From the NCBI RefSeq assembly GCF_024679245.1, contig NC_090173.1, forward strand, positions 51,535,018 to 51,599,017: a DNA stretch of 64,000 nt, in the 5' to 3' direction. Of the stretch, positions 39,790 through 53,407 are shown in pieces. Made by a program: the position numbers and the translations under genes. The stretch comes from Pseudorasbora parva (Eukaryota; Chordata; Actinopteri; Cypriniformes; Gobionidae). The number at the start of each line of letters is the position of its first letter. Within the stretch, counting starts at the first letter, position 1. The notes beneath the pieces are model-generated. The model was not told where the DNA came from, did no database searches, and was given only the letters and a program-made list of their open reading frames with translations.

Positions 39790-41129
39790 TTCAGACTCGG
39801 CCCATGAGGGGGTACATGTGGTTGGGAATATATTGCATAGATAGTTGTGCTATGGCTGCTTATGCAATACTCATACCCTTATCTCAGGGAACTGAGGTTA
39901 CATTATGTTTTCTTTAGTTGGGCACCTTGACGACTTTGTAATGTTAGTGTTTCTCTGGCTGCTGTAACTGCTATGGCAAGAAAAGCAAGAGAAACATAAT
40001 CAGATGCTGTTGGTTGCTTGATGATGAGAATATCATTTTGTGTAGTGGCTTAATTCACTGATCTTATGACTGAGGGAAAATGGGCAATATACTGTTAACT
40101 TTGTTTATTGTTTCTGACACATTGCCCAGATGATGCCCATCTGACCCAGATAAAACCCATGTGGGTCCCACATGGACATGATGCCTGGGTATGCTTCAGC
40201 AGGTCCGAATTCTTTCTAAGATAGTCTTTCTTTTTATTTTATCTGCAAGGAAATTCAAATCTATCTGTACACGTTAATAGACAGTTATCAGATCTACTGT
40301 TTTTAGATTATCTCCTGCAGGAATGCTGAGGATGAGGAAATGAGGTAATGAGGAAACCCTCTGCCACCGTTGATAAAGTCCCACACTCCTCCTTTTAGAT
40401 CCAAATGACTGACTAGGTCACAAAAACAATAATGAACATGTAGAGTATTTTTCAAAGTTTGAACTTTCCTTAATCAAAACTGCTGCTGGACTCCTTGTTG
40501 CTGTTTAGTGTCTTCTGCTGTTCACCAAAAACTGTAAAAATTCATCATCAGAATGAATATAAAATGCTTACATATAGGTGGACCATGTTACAACACCAAG
40601 AAATAACATATGAATCTCAACAACAATGACACTGCAATGCATGATTAAAACTACAACTGTACATTTCATCCATGGTTCCCAGCATGCATTGAATCAACCT
40701 GAAAAAATAAATCTTTCCTCCTCTATTTCTCCTTTCTTCTTCCCTTTTCTGGTTTTTGCTACTCTGAGCGGTACAAATCTTGGTATTTGGGGCATTTTTT
40801 GTGTTTCTTTGCCTCTTCTTGACGGAACGCTTTCTGTTGGATCAGATCCAATACGTACTGGATGGTGGATCATTATGGCAACGTCATAGCCTACCGATCT
40901 CTGGGTTAATTTATAATGTGTATACACTAGTCTTAATGTATTATCATTATTGTATATAGATGATTTTCTAAACCGTGTAGTTGTAGTACTGATAAATAGT
41001 ATTAAGTAATTATTGATGAATAAATCATCTTTTCATAAATGTGATGCTTAAATTATCCTAGTTTCGCTGTACATGCATGCAAAACAGTTAAAATTTTAAT
41101 ATATTCTGATCATACTTGCTGTTGAGTGG
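39790..41129. other. Fragments of palindrome family and unassigned DNA
   Basis: 39895-40000 is a family arm fragment ('ctttagttgggcaccttgac'). 40615-40700 is a central-hairpin fragment ('ttcccagcatgcattgaatc'). 40127-40195 resembles the GGCCCAGATCTGG repeat. The rest, including the 87-codon frame near 40626-40889, shows nothing recognisable. Confidence 0.4.
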
Positions 41130-41133
41130 AAGG

Positions 41134-41517
41134 TGTCGGAAATTTTCTTCTTGCAAAAACCATTTCCCAAAGATCATTTGATTTCAGAAAGACTTTATTC
41201 AAATTAACAAAGCCGAGTTTCCCCTGCAGGAGACAACTCCAGTTCTTTGGTTTACCTAGCATATATACACAGATGCTTTCCCAAAATGGTCACAACCTTC
41301 AGCTAGTTTTCCAGTTGGTTTCCTGGCTCATATGTCACAGCATTCCCAGTTCTTTTTCTGTCCATCATGCATCTTCTACATGTCATTTTCAAGCACGTTG
41401 TCAAGGTCCCCACGAACTTAAAACAGGGCAAACACAACCTCAGCAAACAGCCAATATCTAATAGTGTCTTATATACAGCTTATTTTACATTACATTCAAT
41501 AATAAAAATCTTCTACA
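41134..41517 (-). repeat. 3' LTR of the minus-strand retroelement
   Basis: On the minus strand this copy reads TGTAGAAG...TCCGACA. It contains a TATATATGC box (complement of 41268-41276) and a polyadenylation signal in 'tgaataaagtctt' on the minus strand (complement of 41191-41203). It differs from the other LTR at only two sites (near 41347 and 41409). Confidence 0.88.
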
Positions 41518-42972
41518 TTCCCCCATCTGGGGCTTACCTAAGCCCCAATTTTGTATCTTTCTTTCAGACGTGTAGGTTCAAAATCTAGCTTCCTTAGTTA
41601 TGCTACCTTATGACTTAAATTAAGTCACTCACTCTTCACTGCAAAGACCAGATTATGCAACCACACTCTGGATGAGCATCAGAACCAAACATCTCTTTTC
41701 AGACATTTTTCTTTCTTTTTTAGGTGTATTTTTTTCCGTTTCGTTCTTTTTCTTTTTCCAAAAAGAGTAAAAGATTATTTTGCTCCCTTTAATACTAGAC
41801 CATTGTTGTAAGCATGACCATACAATTGGCTCAGCCTTGAAAGTTATTTTCACAATTATGTAGTATATCAATGCATAATACTAATACAAGTTATTTTTGG
41901 AATGTAGACATCCTTAACCCAGACATTGTTCTCATATTCGTCTTTTTTGCCCTCATTAGATATACTTAAATCTCCATCAGATGTTTGTACATTTCAATTT
42001 GATTTGTCAGACCAATCTTAACATACTTTGTTTGCCCTCTTAATTGCTGTCTCATTATCTTAGCCTCTTAGCATTTCCATGTGCTTAACCATGGCTTTGA
42101 CAATTAGTGATATTAACATGAAAATTTCACAGCAGAACAATAACCATATTGATACAGAACAATCTTGATATTGCAACTTTTAAAGACATCCCTTATTTAG
42201 CAAATCACTCTTCAAACTTTAGAATTAAACCAGTTTTCTTTAACTTCTGCTCTTACGCCTCTTGTTTAATTTACTCATAACTTTGTCTGCCAATAAGCAA
42301 TAATCAACTAAGGGCTTGCCTATTTTGCCTTGTCATTCTATTTGTTTTATGTATTGTTCTTCTATAGCACAAATAAAGCATCATCTCTAAATCTCCTGAC
42401 TATAGTAAATATAAATTAGCCATTTTCTGTTTTTATTTAGCTTGATCCATATAATTGTTGATTAAACCAAGGTAAACTATCTTTCTTATTTTTTTGATCA
42501 ATTCCTATTTTTATAAAGTCTTATTAATTCCTTAATCTGAAGAATCAATCTTTTAGTCAAAATCATTTTTAGATGATGAATGATCAGAATATTGTTGTGC
42601 ATTTATTATCACAATACACTTAGTTCTTTGTTAGATTGTTTAAATTCTTGTCTGTTTATTACAAAAACTAACAATAAATATAATTTTAACTTAAGTTTAA
42701 TGCAGTCTGACTGATTGCTTTAGTGGCTCAGTTCAAGCTGCTCATGAAGCAATCATTTCTTCACTTTTACTACTAACAAAACTCTAAAACTTGATTAGAA
42801 GTAGAAACATAATTATAAAACTCCCTTGTGTGTAATTTAAGTGTTTGTTCATTAATCAATTACTTATCGCTTTTAGTGCTTTTGTTCGATATTTTGGCAC
42901 AAATGTTCACAGTTCAGACTGAAAATGTTCTTACATTGCTTATAAATATCCATCTTCTTTCCTTATCATCTA
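41518..42972 (-). other. Retroelement internal region, 3' part
   Basis: AT-rich DNA begins with the complement of a purine tract (tcccccatctgggg). No frame longer than about 75 codons with recognisable similarity occurs on the minus strand. Confidence 0.5.
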
Positions 42973-43540
42973 CACAGTAAAATCCCCAGTGTTAAATCAA
43001 CACTGCTCAGAGTGTATTTGGTCCCACTCCACAGAGAGTTAAATTAACACTGAAGCCGTGTTAAAGTTAATGAGATAATTAAGAGATTAATTAAGTGGTG
43101 ATTGAACAATTAGTGATGAACACCTGATGATAACGAGCATAATCACTGAAGGAAAGAGAATCACAAGATCTACAACTGACTTCAGCCACAGCCTTAGATG
43201 AAATCAACTGAAGATAAAAGAAGACATTAAATCTCTGAAGATCTCATCAGAGGATTAAACAACTGCACAGTTATTCCTGTCATACTGTTCGTCTACATAA
43301 GCTCTTATTGAGAATTAACAGGTTTAGATGTTGATGTTTTATGGAAAATGTTTGGTCACCATTATGCTGATCTCTGTTTCCTTTAGTTGGGCAGTTTGAC
43401 TTAGCTTTTGAAGAGCAGTGTTGCTAACAGTGTTTTGTTCACTTACTTAGTTACAATGGAATCCAGAAGCAAATCAGTTCATATGGTTTTCATAATGAAA
43501 TGGAATGATTTACTAATCTCATCAGTGACTAAATGTGTGA

Positions 43541-43577
<37 letters not shown>

Positions 43578-44489
43578 CCACGGGTCAGATTTTGAATTTA
43601 GATTTTTTTTTTCTTCCAAAAGTTACAGAACCAATTATTTTAGCAAGATATCAAGAATCAACATATGATTCTCAACAATGGTGATATGCTTCATGCTGCA
43701 ATGCATGCTGGGAGCCATGAGTTTTATAATTGGTCCGCTCCCAGAAATGCATTGTGGCATAAAAACATGTCACCATTGTTGAGATTCATATGCTGATTCT
43801 TGATGTCTGTGTCCAAATACCGCCCCCCCCCCCCCAATTAAGATATCTAAATTCTGTTTATTTTGTGCCAAGATTTTCACATTGATGATCAATTTACTTA
43901 AAAACAAACAACTGCTTTTGTTCAGTATAAGATTGGTGAGCTTGATCTTTAAAACTTGACAACAAACTGTATGATGCATGTAACAAGATCACATTTCTTT
44001 GCCAAAAAAATGTGTTTTGGCTAAACACTGCTACTAAGTGAGTTTAACACTTGAAATGTTAAGTTAAAGTCAAACTGGTCAACTAAATGAAACACTAATC
44101 ACCAATATGGTGATCAAATGATTTCCATAAAACATCAGTATCTAAATCTCTGTTCATTCTCAATAAAAACATATGTAGAAGTACAGTTTGACAAAAGTAA
44201 TTGTGGAGTTGTTTAATCCTCCTTCAGAGATTTGATGTCTTCTTTTATCTTCAGTTGATTTCATCTAAGGCTATGGCTGAAGTCAGTTGTAGATCTTGTG
44301 TTTCTCTGTCCTTGAGTGATTCTGCTCGTTACCATCAGGTGTTCATCACTAATGGTTCAATCATTACTTAATTAATCTCTTAATTATCTTATTAACTTTA
44401 TCACCGCTTCAGTGTTATTTTAACTCTCTGTGGAGTGGGACCAAATACACTCTGAGCAGTGTTGATTTAACACTGGGGATTTTACTGTG
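42973..44489. mobile_element. Long palindromic element, complete (1.52 kb), inside the LTR element
   Basis: The ends CACAGTAAAATCCCCAGTGT and ACACTGGGGATTTTACTGTG are exact inverted repeats flanked by TA (42971-42972 and 44490-44491). The two arms pair over roughly 700 bp each. The centre holds (TA)n, a C-run (43822-43836) and the ATGCATTGTGGCA hairpin. It is nearly identical to 54368-55872, which lies in the opposite orientation. It lacks any transposase. Confidence 0.85.
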
Positions 44490-45626
44490 TAATATCTTAT
44501 TACCCCCTCAACATTCTTAGATGTCACAAACTATGCACATCGAAGAATGTTTAAAAGGGTTGCTGCAACAATTTGTCCTTGAATGGCAAATATCTTTTTT
44601 GGCCCTCTTTTGTTGCCTTCTAATGGCCTACTTTTTATTAAATTTGGTTGTGGTTCTGTAAGCACTACTTGATAAATATTCAAATGAGTTGTATCATAGT
44701 GTCTTACTAAATCAAGCTATCAAGCTTTTGAATTGAAATTGAAATTCGTGGTAATACATATAGTCCTAATTCAAACTGTTTTAACTTTAGACTGAAATTT
44801 ATTCGGTATACTTCTGGAGTCATCTATTAGGATCTTGTTCATAAGCTCTTTTAGTTCTACCTTTGTAAGCCTTTATAAGTTGTTCTGATTCTCATTGACA
44901 ATGCTTTATTAGCCGTACTCTAGCGCTCATTTCTTAGTGGCAAAGAGGCTAGAAGTCATTCTTTACCACAAGTCCAAAGATATCTGCTACTACTATTGTC
45001 TAAACTTCAATCTTTTATCTACGGTAGTGATATAGTTTGCATTTTACGTTTTTCTTCTTCTATATTACTATTATTATTAGTAGTAATAATATTTATTTAT
45101 TTTTTTCTTATTCTTTGAAGTTATGGGGCTCTTACAAGTATTTTTGCATCTCAACCTTTTTACCCGTCTTATTTTTCAATATCTGCACCTCTACAGTTTT
45201 GCAGTTTTATCTCTTGTTTTTTAATCAGTTCTTATTTTACTGGGGTTTTTAAGTTGTTAATACATCTGTTAAGATCTAAAGCATAACATTTGAAATTCTG
45301 GATTGATTCTTCTGCTTGCATAGCTCCGTATGAGCTTTCAACACTCTGCAACCTTCATTGTGCATCTCTGGTCAAGCCTATCCCATTTTTTCCATTTGTT
45401 GAGATGATGATCATTCTGTGAGCAACTCTTCACCAGGGTGACTCTTTGCGAGCCGTTGCAATGGGCTTTCCCTCATTGGTAAGGGAGAGACGTCACTAGT
45501 ACGCTCTGAATCCCCTACTTCATGGTATGTGGGAATGCTGAAGCTGGCTGATGTATTTTAAGATGAGAAGCATGGACTCAGGTGTCCTCTGGTGATCAGT
45601 GCACACTCTTCTTATGAGATCACAAC
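44490..45626 (-). other. Retroelement internal region, middle part
   Basis: The AT-rich stretch (44490-45290) is followed by a GC-richer stretch (45300-45620). Reading frames are short and show no domain on either strand. Confidence 0.45.
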
Positions 45627-47053
45627 CCACTAAGCAAAGTTATGTCCAAAATTCGTCTTTTCAACGTCTTTGCCACTAGAGGCAGACGTTGAAAAGACGT
45701 CCACTGAGGAGCCAGAATGAAAGTTTTTATGACGTCTGTTTTGGACGTGATCTGCACGTCTGATATAGACCCTCATGGACCTCAAGGTTAAACACTAGTT
45801 CAAATCTGCTCATTGTGGACATATGTTTTATCTGTAATTGCAAAGTAACTCACAGACAAAGTGTGTTTATCCAAAAATCATGAAAACAAAATTAACAGAT
45901 ATTTAGATGTTGAGGATTTATGGTTTATTTGAAGTCACCATTGTGGAGGGAAGCGTTTGCTTTAGTTGGGCTCTTGGTCCCCGTACGTGTGTTAGTGTTT
46001 CTTAGCCTGCTGTTACTGTGTGTGTGAAACACAAAAGTTGTGGCTGATAAAGTAAAGCTAAAGTGACATCAGGTGTTGTCAGTTGATGATTACTAAATCA
46101 TCAGAAAGTGAGCATCTGGTTTTGTGTTTTTGTTTGGCATAAAAGAAATTTGTTCATGTCCTCTGTAATCTTGTGGATCTGCATTATTGGCACCAATAGC
46201 AATAAAATGACCATCTATCGTGAAGGATTTGAAAAAAATGTTTTACATGGTCACACACAGATATCAAGATTTGGCCTAAGATTCACAACAACGGTGACAA
46301 TCAAATCAAGCATCAGTGTTGTACTATGAAGCCACCCATCATGCATTGCAGCATGAAGTTTTTTTTTTGTGTCACCGTTGTTGTGAATCATAGGCCAAAT
46401 ATTGATGTCTGTGTGTGACCATGGGAAAAATTTTCTCAAAACTTTGGGTGCATGTACTTTATCATCCTTCAGGATAAGGCTATTGGTGCCAATACTGCCG
46501 ATTCACAAGATTATATAGGCTATAAACAAATTACTATTGTGCCAAACAAGAATACAAAATCAGATGCTCACTTTCTGATGATTTAGTAATCATCAACTGA
46601 CAACACCTGATGTCACTTTAGCTTTGCTTTCTCAGCCACAACTCTTGTGTTTCACACACACAGTTACAGCAGCCTCAGAAACGCTAACACACGTACGGGG
46701 ACCAAGAGCCTAACTAAAGCAAACGCTTCCCTCCACAATGGTGACTTCAAATAAACCATAAATCCTTAACATCTAAAAATATCTGTTAATTTTGTTTTCA
46801 TGATTTTTGGTTAAACACACTGTCTGTGAGTTGATTTGCAATTACAGATAAAACATATGTCCACAATGAGCAGATTTGAACTAGTGTTTTACCTTGAGGT
46901 CCATGAGGGTCTATATCAGACGTGCAGATCACGTCCAAAACAGACGTCATAAAAACTTTCATTCTGGCTCCTCAGTGGACGTCTTTTCAACGTCTGCCTC
47001 TAGTGGCAAAGACGTTGAAAAGACGTATTTTGGACATAACTTTGCTTAGTGGG
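45627..47053. mobile_element. Palindromic element with CCACTAAGCAAAGTTATGTC ends
   Basis: The left terminus CCACTAAGCAAAGTTATGTC is the complement of the right terminus (47034-47053). The outer arms contain 'acgtctttgccactagaggc' and 'gacgtctgttttggacgtga'. Inward, both arms switch at 'ttaacagatat' into the module of the long-palindrome family, with CACCATTGTGG at 45935. A fragment of the same outer arm lies at 53885-54005. The target duplication is unclear. Confidence 0.75.
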
Positions 47054-47828
47054 AATGTGCATTCAGTGGTTCTTTTTGTTGGATGATATTGGAATCCTTC
47101 CTGGAATTGAGCTCCTGTCACCTATAATTGAGACTGAACCATTTCTTGTTAGTGAAAACAACATATAATACTGCTGGTCTGTCCCACTGTTCCTGTGAAA
47201 AGCTTTTCTGAGGCTGAGCGCTGTCCTGTCCCCTTTTAGGGCTCTCAACTTACATCACTAGCAGGGCTTAAACCCCTATTCATAATCATTTTTGTCTTAT
47301 ACCATTTTTCCCCAAAGAGTTTCAAATTTATTCTTTACAATTAGCCAATTCAACTCAGTTATTTCATTGTTTTGTTTCTCATTATTCTTTCATAATTTCT
47401 GATGCATATGGAAAGCACTCAACCCACTCTGCTCAAGTTAACAGTTACATGATATTATACTTTTGAATCCGCTCCGTCAGCTCCATAGCGATATGCTGAA
47501 AAGAAATGTAGATATGTTATGCGCTGCGCAAATGTGGCAACATTTTTCCCTCTTTTTTACCACAAAAGTATTGACCAGGAAACGTAACCAAATTCATCCA
47601 TGGTCATTGTTATATTGGGCATAATTTGCCCTGTGGGCCCACATACTAAATTTAAATACAGCTGTTTTGGCAAAGTATATTTTTGCCTTAGTGTCTCTTC
47701 AGACACTATCTGTCAATCACCCACTCACACTCCATGGCCATCAATCACACCCCCATCATGTATCTTTGTTTCTGCTTCAGCAGGTTGTGTTCTAATTGAG
47801 GAACATCAGGAATGCCACAAGGTCTGAA
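47054..47828 (-). other. Retroelement internal region without recognisable genes
   Basis: Mixed composition with small hairpins. No coding domain or repeat ends are seen. Confidence 0.4.
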
Positions 47829-48660
47829 CATAATAATAATAATAATAATAATAATAATAGATTTTATTTATAATGCACTTTTCATTCCGAAGAATCTCAA
47901 AGTGCAACAAAGGGGGGAAAAAATAACAAAAAAAACGAATAACAAGTAAAAATACAGAATACTACAAACAATCAACCAACACAGAAAACAGAACAGAAAC
48001 AGAGCTGATGGTGAACAGAAACAGAGCTGATGGTGAACAGAAACAGAGCTGATGGTGGACAGAAAACAGCTGATGATGGAAGTCTCTGTTAGCTCCGCAG
48101 CACACTGTGGTCCACTCCATGTTTTAAATTTCTCCCTGCAGCAGTGTGTCCTGATGATGACATCGCCGAGGCACGACAGCTGAAGACCAGATGATGGGTC
48201 TTCATGACGATTCAAAGGATGGGGATCGCCGCAGCACCATGCAGGAGGCAGAACATTTTTCCGGGCACTTCTGTGGACACACCGGGGTCGGCGCAGAAGT
48301 CCAAGCCGCTCCACGGCCGCAATGCAGGACGAAACAGCGGCGCAGCCGAGAAGCGGAACATCCCAACATCATGCCGGACGCCGATCACGATGGCCCAGAT
48401 GACGCTAGCCTGGTGCAAACCCCAGCCACCATGCAACCCAAGCCCAAGGGAGACCACCAGTGAGCAGTCGCGGCGAGAAACATCAAATGTCCTCCAAACC
48501 AGAACCAACCGCAGCAATTCAAACATAAACATTAGAGAAGCGGTGGAAAACGGCGAAACGACGAACAACGTCCTCTCAGTGGCTGCCAGCAATCAGCAAC
48601 AGCCCCAATTGTAGCTCTGACTGTTAGACTTGTCACAAACATAAGGAAATAAAATAAAAT
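47829..48660 (-). mobile_element. GC-rich retroposon with (TAA)n tail, minus strand
   Basis: The (AAT)n run at 47829-47859 next to 'attttatttataatgcactt' is, on the minus strand, the usual LINE or SINE end 'aagtgcattataaataaaat' plus (TTA)n. The body (48060-48620) is clearly more GC-rich than its surroundings. Overlapping frames on both strands (47868-48314 minus, 48204-48614 plus) have no recognisable domain and are probably not translated. Confidence 0.5.
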
Positions 48661-50735
48661 CTAAATCTAATAGTACATTAACATGATTCGTGGGTGGAGA
48701 AGCGGCGAACAGACAACGCCAGCATCCTCTCCCCCACGTTGCCTAGCAATAAATATCAAACATGTCCTGTTTGGGACACCTGGATCTGCAGTGAGCAGGG
48801 CACAACCTAATGCTAGATTAGTTGTAACACACGTTTTATGACATGGCACTGTAGCATTCCCTGTGCATGAACCTTTATTTTTTCCACAAAATCTAGTAGA
48901 TAGTAGACCTAGTTTAGTGCAGTTGAGACAGTCGATTGTAATTTCACAAGTGCATTTGATAATTTGTTCGTCTCATTTTAAGTTTGTAATTTTCTTTTTG
49001 TTGTTGCTCATGAGCTTCTTTAAGAATGATATTGGAGATCTCTACATAATCATGGATCCTTGGCCAATAATATTTTTATCTCGTTATCCCACTGATGACA
49101 GCATTCTGACTTCATGTTTTTGACTTTGGAGTTATTATTATTTAATCCAGCTCTAGTTAAAGTTAAATTTATTAAACAAAATGGAGTGACCAACATTCAG
49201 TTTACCTACCATATTTTTCTTTGAGACATCTTGTGTCTATATTTTCTTAACCAATGAATACATTTGTTATGCTTTTAGCCCTAGATGTTTAACATTCTAG
49301 CCCTTAAATCCAGCCTCAGTTATAACTATTAGGTGAGTTGAACACCCACTATTGTCTGTCAATGCAATGTTTTTCTTTTCTCTTTTTTTTTTTTTCTTTC
49401 ATCAGACATAGGGCTGGACTGGTGCCTATACTGAAAAAGCAGAAAAGGTTAGTTTAGCAGAGAATACAAGGAACTGCTATGAGACCAGTGAATTATCAAG
49501 ATGAATTAAGTGAATATCATAACTAACAAATTTGAAGCAGACTCTAGAGTGATCATTGTAGATGCCGCACCTGTGCCGCCCGTCAGGGAATCGATGTCAG
49601 TCCTTCTGTATAGATCATCAGTCTTTTGAAGCTGCTTGGCTTTTGTTCTGCATGTGTCGTCAGCCTGATGTCACTCAAAGGCCTGTTGCGAAGTCCTGGT
49701 GTTGTGAGTGGAACTTAGGATCTGTCGTTTCTCAGCCTCTTCTCCATTTTAGCATTTGGCTGATCTTGTCAAAGTTTTGTATGTCAGGATATTGTCTCTG
49801 TTCTCGGGAAAGCCTCAAGTGAAAGTTTCACCTTTCCCTGCATTAAATCAGTCTTTTTCCATGCTGACCTTTTGGAAAGTGTCATCTTCTCCTTTCAGGA
49901 GGAGAGCTGAAAAAAAAGCCCATCATCTTCACCTTTCCCCACTTGTTGCTTCAGTGGTCAAGGCACTGTCATTAAAGCCATCTGAAATTTGAACACTCAG
50001 AGATCTGCATGAATCAGATTGAACTTTTATATCTTCTAATTCCAGTTGTATCTGAGCAATCAGCTCTTTTTCTAAATTCCATTCTCTAACCATTTTCTTC
50101 ACTAGTTATCAAATGTCACTGGTTGACAACAGCAGTTCCTTCATTCTATTTTTAGTGAAGCAAGTTCTTCGTTGCATGAATGATACTGAGTGTGATAAAG
50201 CTAAATACTTTTTTCATTATTCTATATTCACATGCTGGGATAAAAATAATCTGGTAATTGTAAATAAAACTTTTCTCAACCAACAGGAATTCTTTTTTGG
50301 TTTAATTTGAACCACCAAGTCCCATTATCTAAGGTCCTATGATTGTTGCAAATTATCTATAAATGTTGAAACTTTTCTTTAAACTTGGTCACCCAATCTC
50401 GCTCTCACTCAGCTCAATGCACAAGTTATTTTAACACAAGCATAATTCTCTGCATTGGAATACTTTCTCATACTGTCCCCTAGGGATAAAGAGATAGACA
50501 TTTTTAGACGTCTTCATATATAATATATAATACTTTAAGCACGTGCAATCTTATTATTTATTCATCTATTAAAATAAATCATTACATTTATCAAATAAAT
50601 ATATATATATTATTATTTTTTATATATATCATATTACAGTATTCTGCAGAACTAATACTTTGAAACAATATTCTAATTTCCTTTATTTATTTTCAATACC
50701 CCACATTTACGGTCCTATAGGGCTCATTCTCTCAT
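48661..50735 (-). other. Retroelement internal region, unassigned
   Basis: A short copy-like segment at 48690-48760 ('agaagcggcgaacagacaac') resembles 48535-48590 of the retroposon. The remainder is AT-rich with no domain-bearing frame above about 85 codons. It includes a T-run at 49382-49400 and short (TA)n runs at 50515-50635. Confidence 0.4.
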
Positions 50736-50819
50736 TCACTGTTCTCAAGTGACCAGGGAGGGGGTCACTATTTTTACCCACAGACACAGTCAGACAAGAC
50801 ACAGGATCCCACACAGATA

Positions 50820-51330
50820 CACTTCCTCAACTGATAGTCTTTACACTATCCCGTCTAACCATTCAGACCTCTGTTGTTTATCTCAGAGCGGTATCAAAGA
50901 CGTAAAATTCACATGCCTATCCATTCAGACCTCTGCTTTATAGCAACGCGGTATCATAGACATAACCTATCGTTTACCCATTCAGACATCTGCTGAACAT
51001 CAACAGACCGGTATTCCAAACGATTAGACTATCTATGCAGTCCCCTGTAATTTTATAACAAGGCGGTATCCATAGTCTTTTACACTATCCCGTCTAACTA
51101 TTCAGACCTCTGTTGTTTATCTCAGAGCGGTATCAAAGACGTAAAATTCACATGCCTATCCATTCAGTCCTTTGCTTTATAGCAAAGCGGTATCATAGAC
51201 ATAACCTTATCGTTTACCCATACAGATGCCTGCTGAACTTCAACAGACCGGTATACCAAACGATTGTTTTACCTGTGCAGTCCTTCGTGTTATACTTTGA
51301 TAACAGAAGCGGTATCCGTAAAACTTTCCT
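50820..51330 (-). repeat. Higher-order tandem repeat in the retroelement leader
   Basis: A unit of about 260 bp occurs twice (50829-51075 and 51079-51320). Each contains four sub-units of about 60 bp with 'cattcagacctctg' followed by 'gcggtatc' (GCGGTAT or CCGGTAT at 50888, 50949, 51009 and 51065 and again at 51127, 51188, 51248 and 51309). In the minus orientation this lies between the primer site and where gag would start. Confidence 0.75.
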
Positions 51331-51334
51331 TTCC

Positions 51335-52980
51335 ACACAGCAAATTTCCCGGTGTTAAATTAACACTGCTCAGAGTTTATATAATCCACACTGAAGCAGT
51401 GTTATAAGTAACACTGAAGCAGTGTTGAAGTTAATTAGGTAATTAATTGAATCATTGAGTGATGATTGAGCATTAATGATGAACACCTGATGATAACGAG
51501 CAGAATCACTGAAGGACAGAGAAACACAAGAACTACAACTGACTTCAGCCACAGCTTTAGATGAAATCAACTGAAGATAAAAGAAGACTCTGAAGATCTC
51601 ATCAGAGGATTAAACAACTCCACAAACAGCATTACCAGCTTCACACATTACTAACCAGACTGACTTTATGTCTGTCATTTCTGTTTTAATTAAATTAATA
51701 GTTTAATTTGAAGTCACCATGAGGGAGAGCAGTGTTTGAATTAATTTGGCTCTTGACCCTTTACTTTTAGCTCTAATTTTCTCTGGCTGCTTTAACTGTG
51801 TTTATAAAGCATATTTGTTATGACAAGGTAAGCTGAGAGAAAATGTGATTCGATTTTGTTTTATTATTGATGATGAAGTTTTCATGCAATGGCTGTAATC
51901 ACTAATCTCATTCAGAGTTTAATGCTCTAGCTATAGAGATAATGTGTTAATAATTTCGTATGGTTCAAAATGGTTACTCTGTGATTATACAGCATGAGAT
52001 CCAGCAGTGTTGTAATAATAAAAAATGCAGGATTTTAATATACAGCATTACTCAGACATACACAGAACTCAAGAATTAGCATATGAATCTCCACGATGGT
52101 GATAATAAACAAAAAAAACTGATAAAAATTCTGATGCGTAATTTATTCATGCCGCAATGCATGCTGGGACCCATGGGTGAGTTTTGATTGGTGGTACCAG
52201 CATGAAGCTTTTCATTGATTGTCACCATTGTTGAGATTCATTCACTGATTCTTGATGTATGTATTCGTCTAAGTCATGCCATAGATTTAAACTTTTTGGT
52301 GCATTATTTTGTTGGAACTCCTGCATATTATTAGATTATCACAACAGTGCTTGATTCAGTGCTGTAGAATCACATGGCCACTATTATGAATAAAACATAT
52401 GTTAACACAAGACCACTATGAGCACAGCATTAGACTCTGCATGATGAGTATCTCATCATCACCTAATCAAATTTTCTTTTGGCATTTGTTGCCATAACAA
52501 ATGTGCTTTATAAACACACAGTTAAAGCAGCCAGAGAAAAACTGAAGTTAAAAAGTAAAAGGGTCCAAGAGCCCAACTAACGCAAACACTAATCACCATA
52601 TTGGTGACTTGAAATGAAACTATTGTGTTCATTAAAAATAAATAAAGTAAATCTGGTTAGTAATGTGTGAAGCTGATAATGCTGTTTGTGGAGTTGTTTA
52701 ATCCTCTGCTGAGATCTTCAGAGATTTAATGTCTTCTTTTATCTTCAGTTGATTTCATCTAAAGCTGTGGCTGAAGTCAGTTGTAGTTCTTGTGTTTCTC
52801 TGTCCTTCAGTGATTCTGCTCATTATCATCAGGTGTTCATCATTAATACTCAATCATCACTCAGTTAATCACTTAATTACCTAATTAATTTCAACAATGA
52901 TTCAGTGTTAGTTATAACACTCTGGGTGTGGATTATATAAACTCTGAGCAGTGTTAATTTAACACTGGGAAATTTGCAGT
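51335..52980. mobile_element. Long palindromic element, near complete, inside the LTR element
   Basis: The ends 'cagcaaatttcccggtgtta' and 'taacactgggaaatttgc' are inverted. The arms share 'gctcagagtttatataatcc' and its complement. Family boxes (CACCATGAGGG at 51714, CACCATATTGGTG at 52595) and the GCATGCTGGGACCCATG hairpin are present. It is the third palindrome in this retroelement. Confidence 0.7.
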
Positions 52981-53389
52981 ACAGTTTGCCCCGAGCAATC
53001 GCTCACTAATTGAGCCGGTAACCGGCAAACTCCATCTGTGTGCATGCATTTACACAGATTAACCTTTTCCCTATATTCATGCTTATACAGATCAACCTTT
53101 GTTTACCTCAGTCGTTCGTAATATAGCCGAACCGGTAAACTTACCCTGTATTCATGCTTATACAGATCATGCAATTATTTTGAAATCAAAGATCCTTATT
53201 CCTTCTTTAGTTCTTTAAATTTGGAGAAGCTTTTTTAGTGACTTACCACTTCCAAGTGAGCCCTGGTGATCAACAAAAACATGAGAAAAAGCAAAATTTT
53301 GCTCACCTCAAGATAGTGGCCACTTGGTGTTTGTGTTGATCATTCAAGGTCATCAAGCTTGCAGTGGTTTGTCATCAGCTCCGAAGCCA
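52981..53389 (-). other. Retroelement 5' leader with short repeats
   Basis: Three copies of a 'ttatacagatcaacc'-like unit (53034-53170) with 'ccggtaaac' words precede the primer site. No long frame is present. Confidence 0.5.
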
Positions 53390-53407
53390 GTCCCATCTGG
53401 GGTGCCA
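53390..53407 (-). promoter_or_regulatory. Primer binding site, tRNA-Arg type
   Basis: On the minus strand the site reads TGGCACCCCAGATGGGAC, complementary to the 3' end of a tRNA that finishes GTCCCATCTGGGGTG-CCA. From memory this fits vertebrate tRNA-Arg(CCU) variants. It lies four bases inside the 5' LTR, as expected for retroviral priming. Confidence 0.75.

Noticed and set aside
41126..41461. 111-codon plus-strand frame duplicated at 53359-53739
   Set aside because: It is the antisense strand of the two LTRs; the duplication reflects LTR identity.
43408..43668. 86-codon frame duplicated at 55189-55437
   Set aside because: The frame occurs twice only because the palindromic element is duplicated. 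It runs through a (TA)n tract and has no other sign of coding.
48191..48614. Overlapping Arg/Pro-rich frames on both strands in a GC-rich block
   Set aside because: They lie in a retroposon-like repeat with a (TAA)n tail, have no recognised domain, and frames of similar length exist on both strands, as expected from GC-rich DNA.
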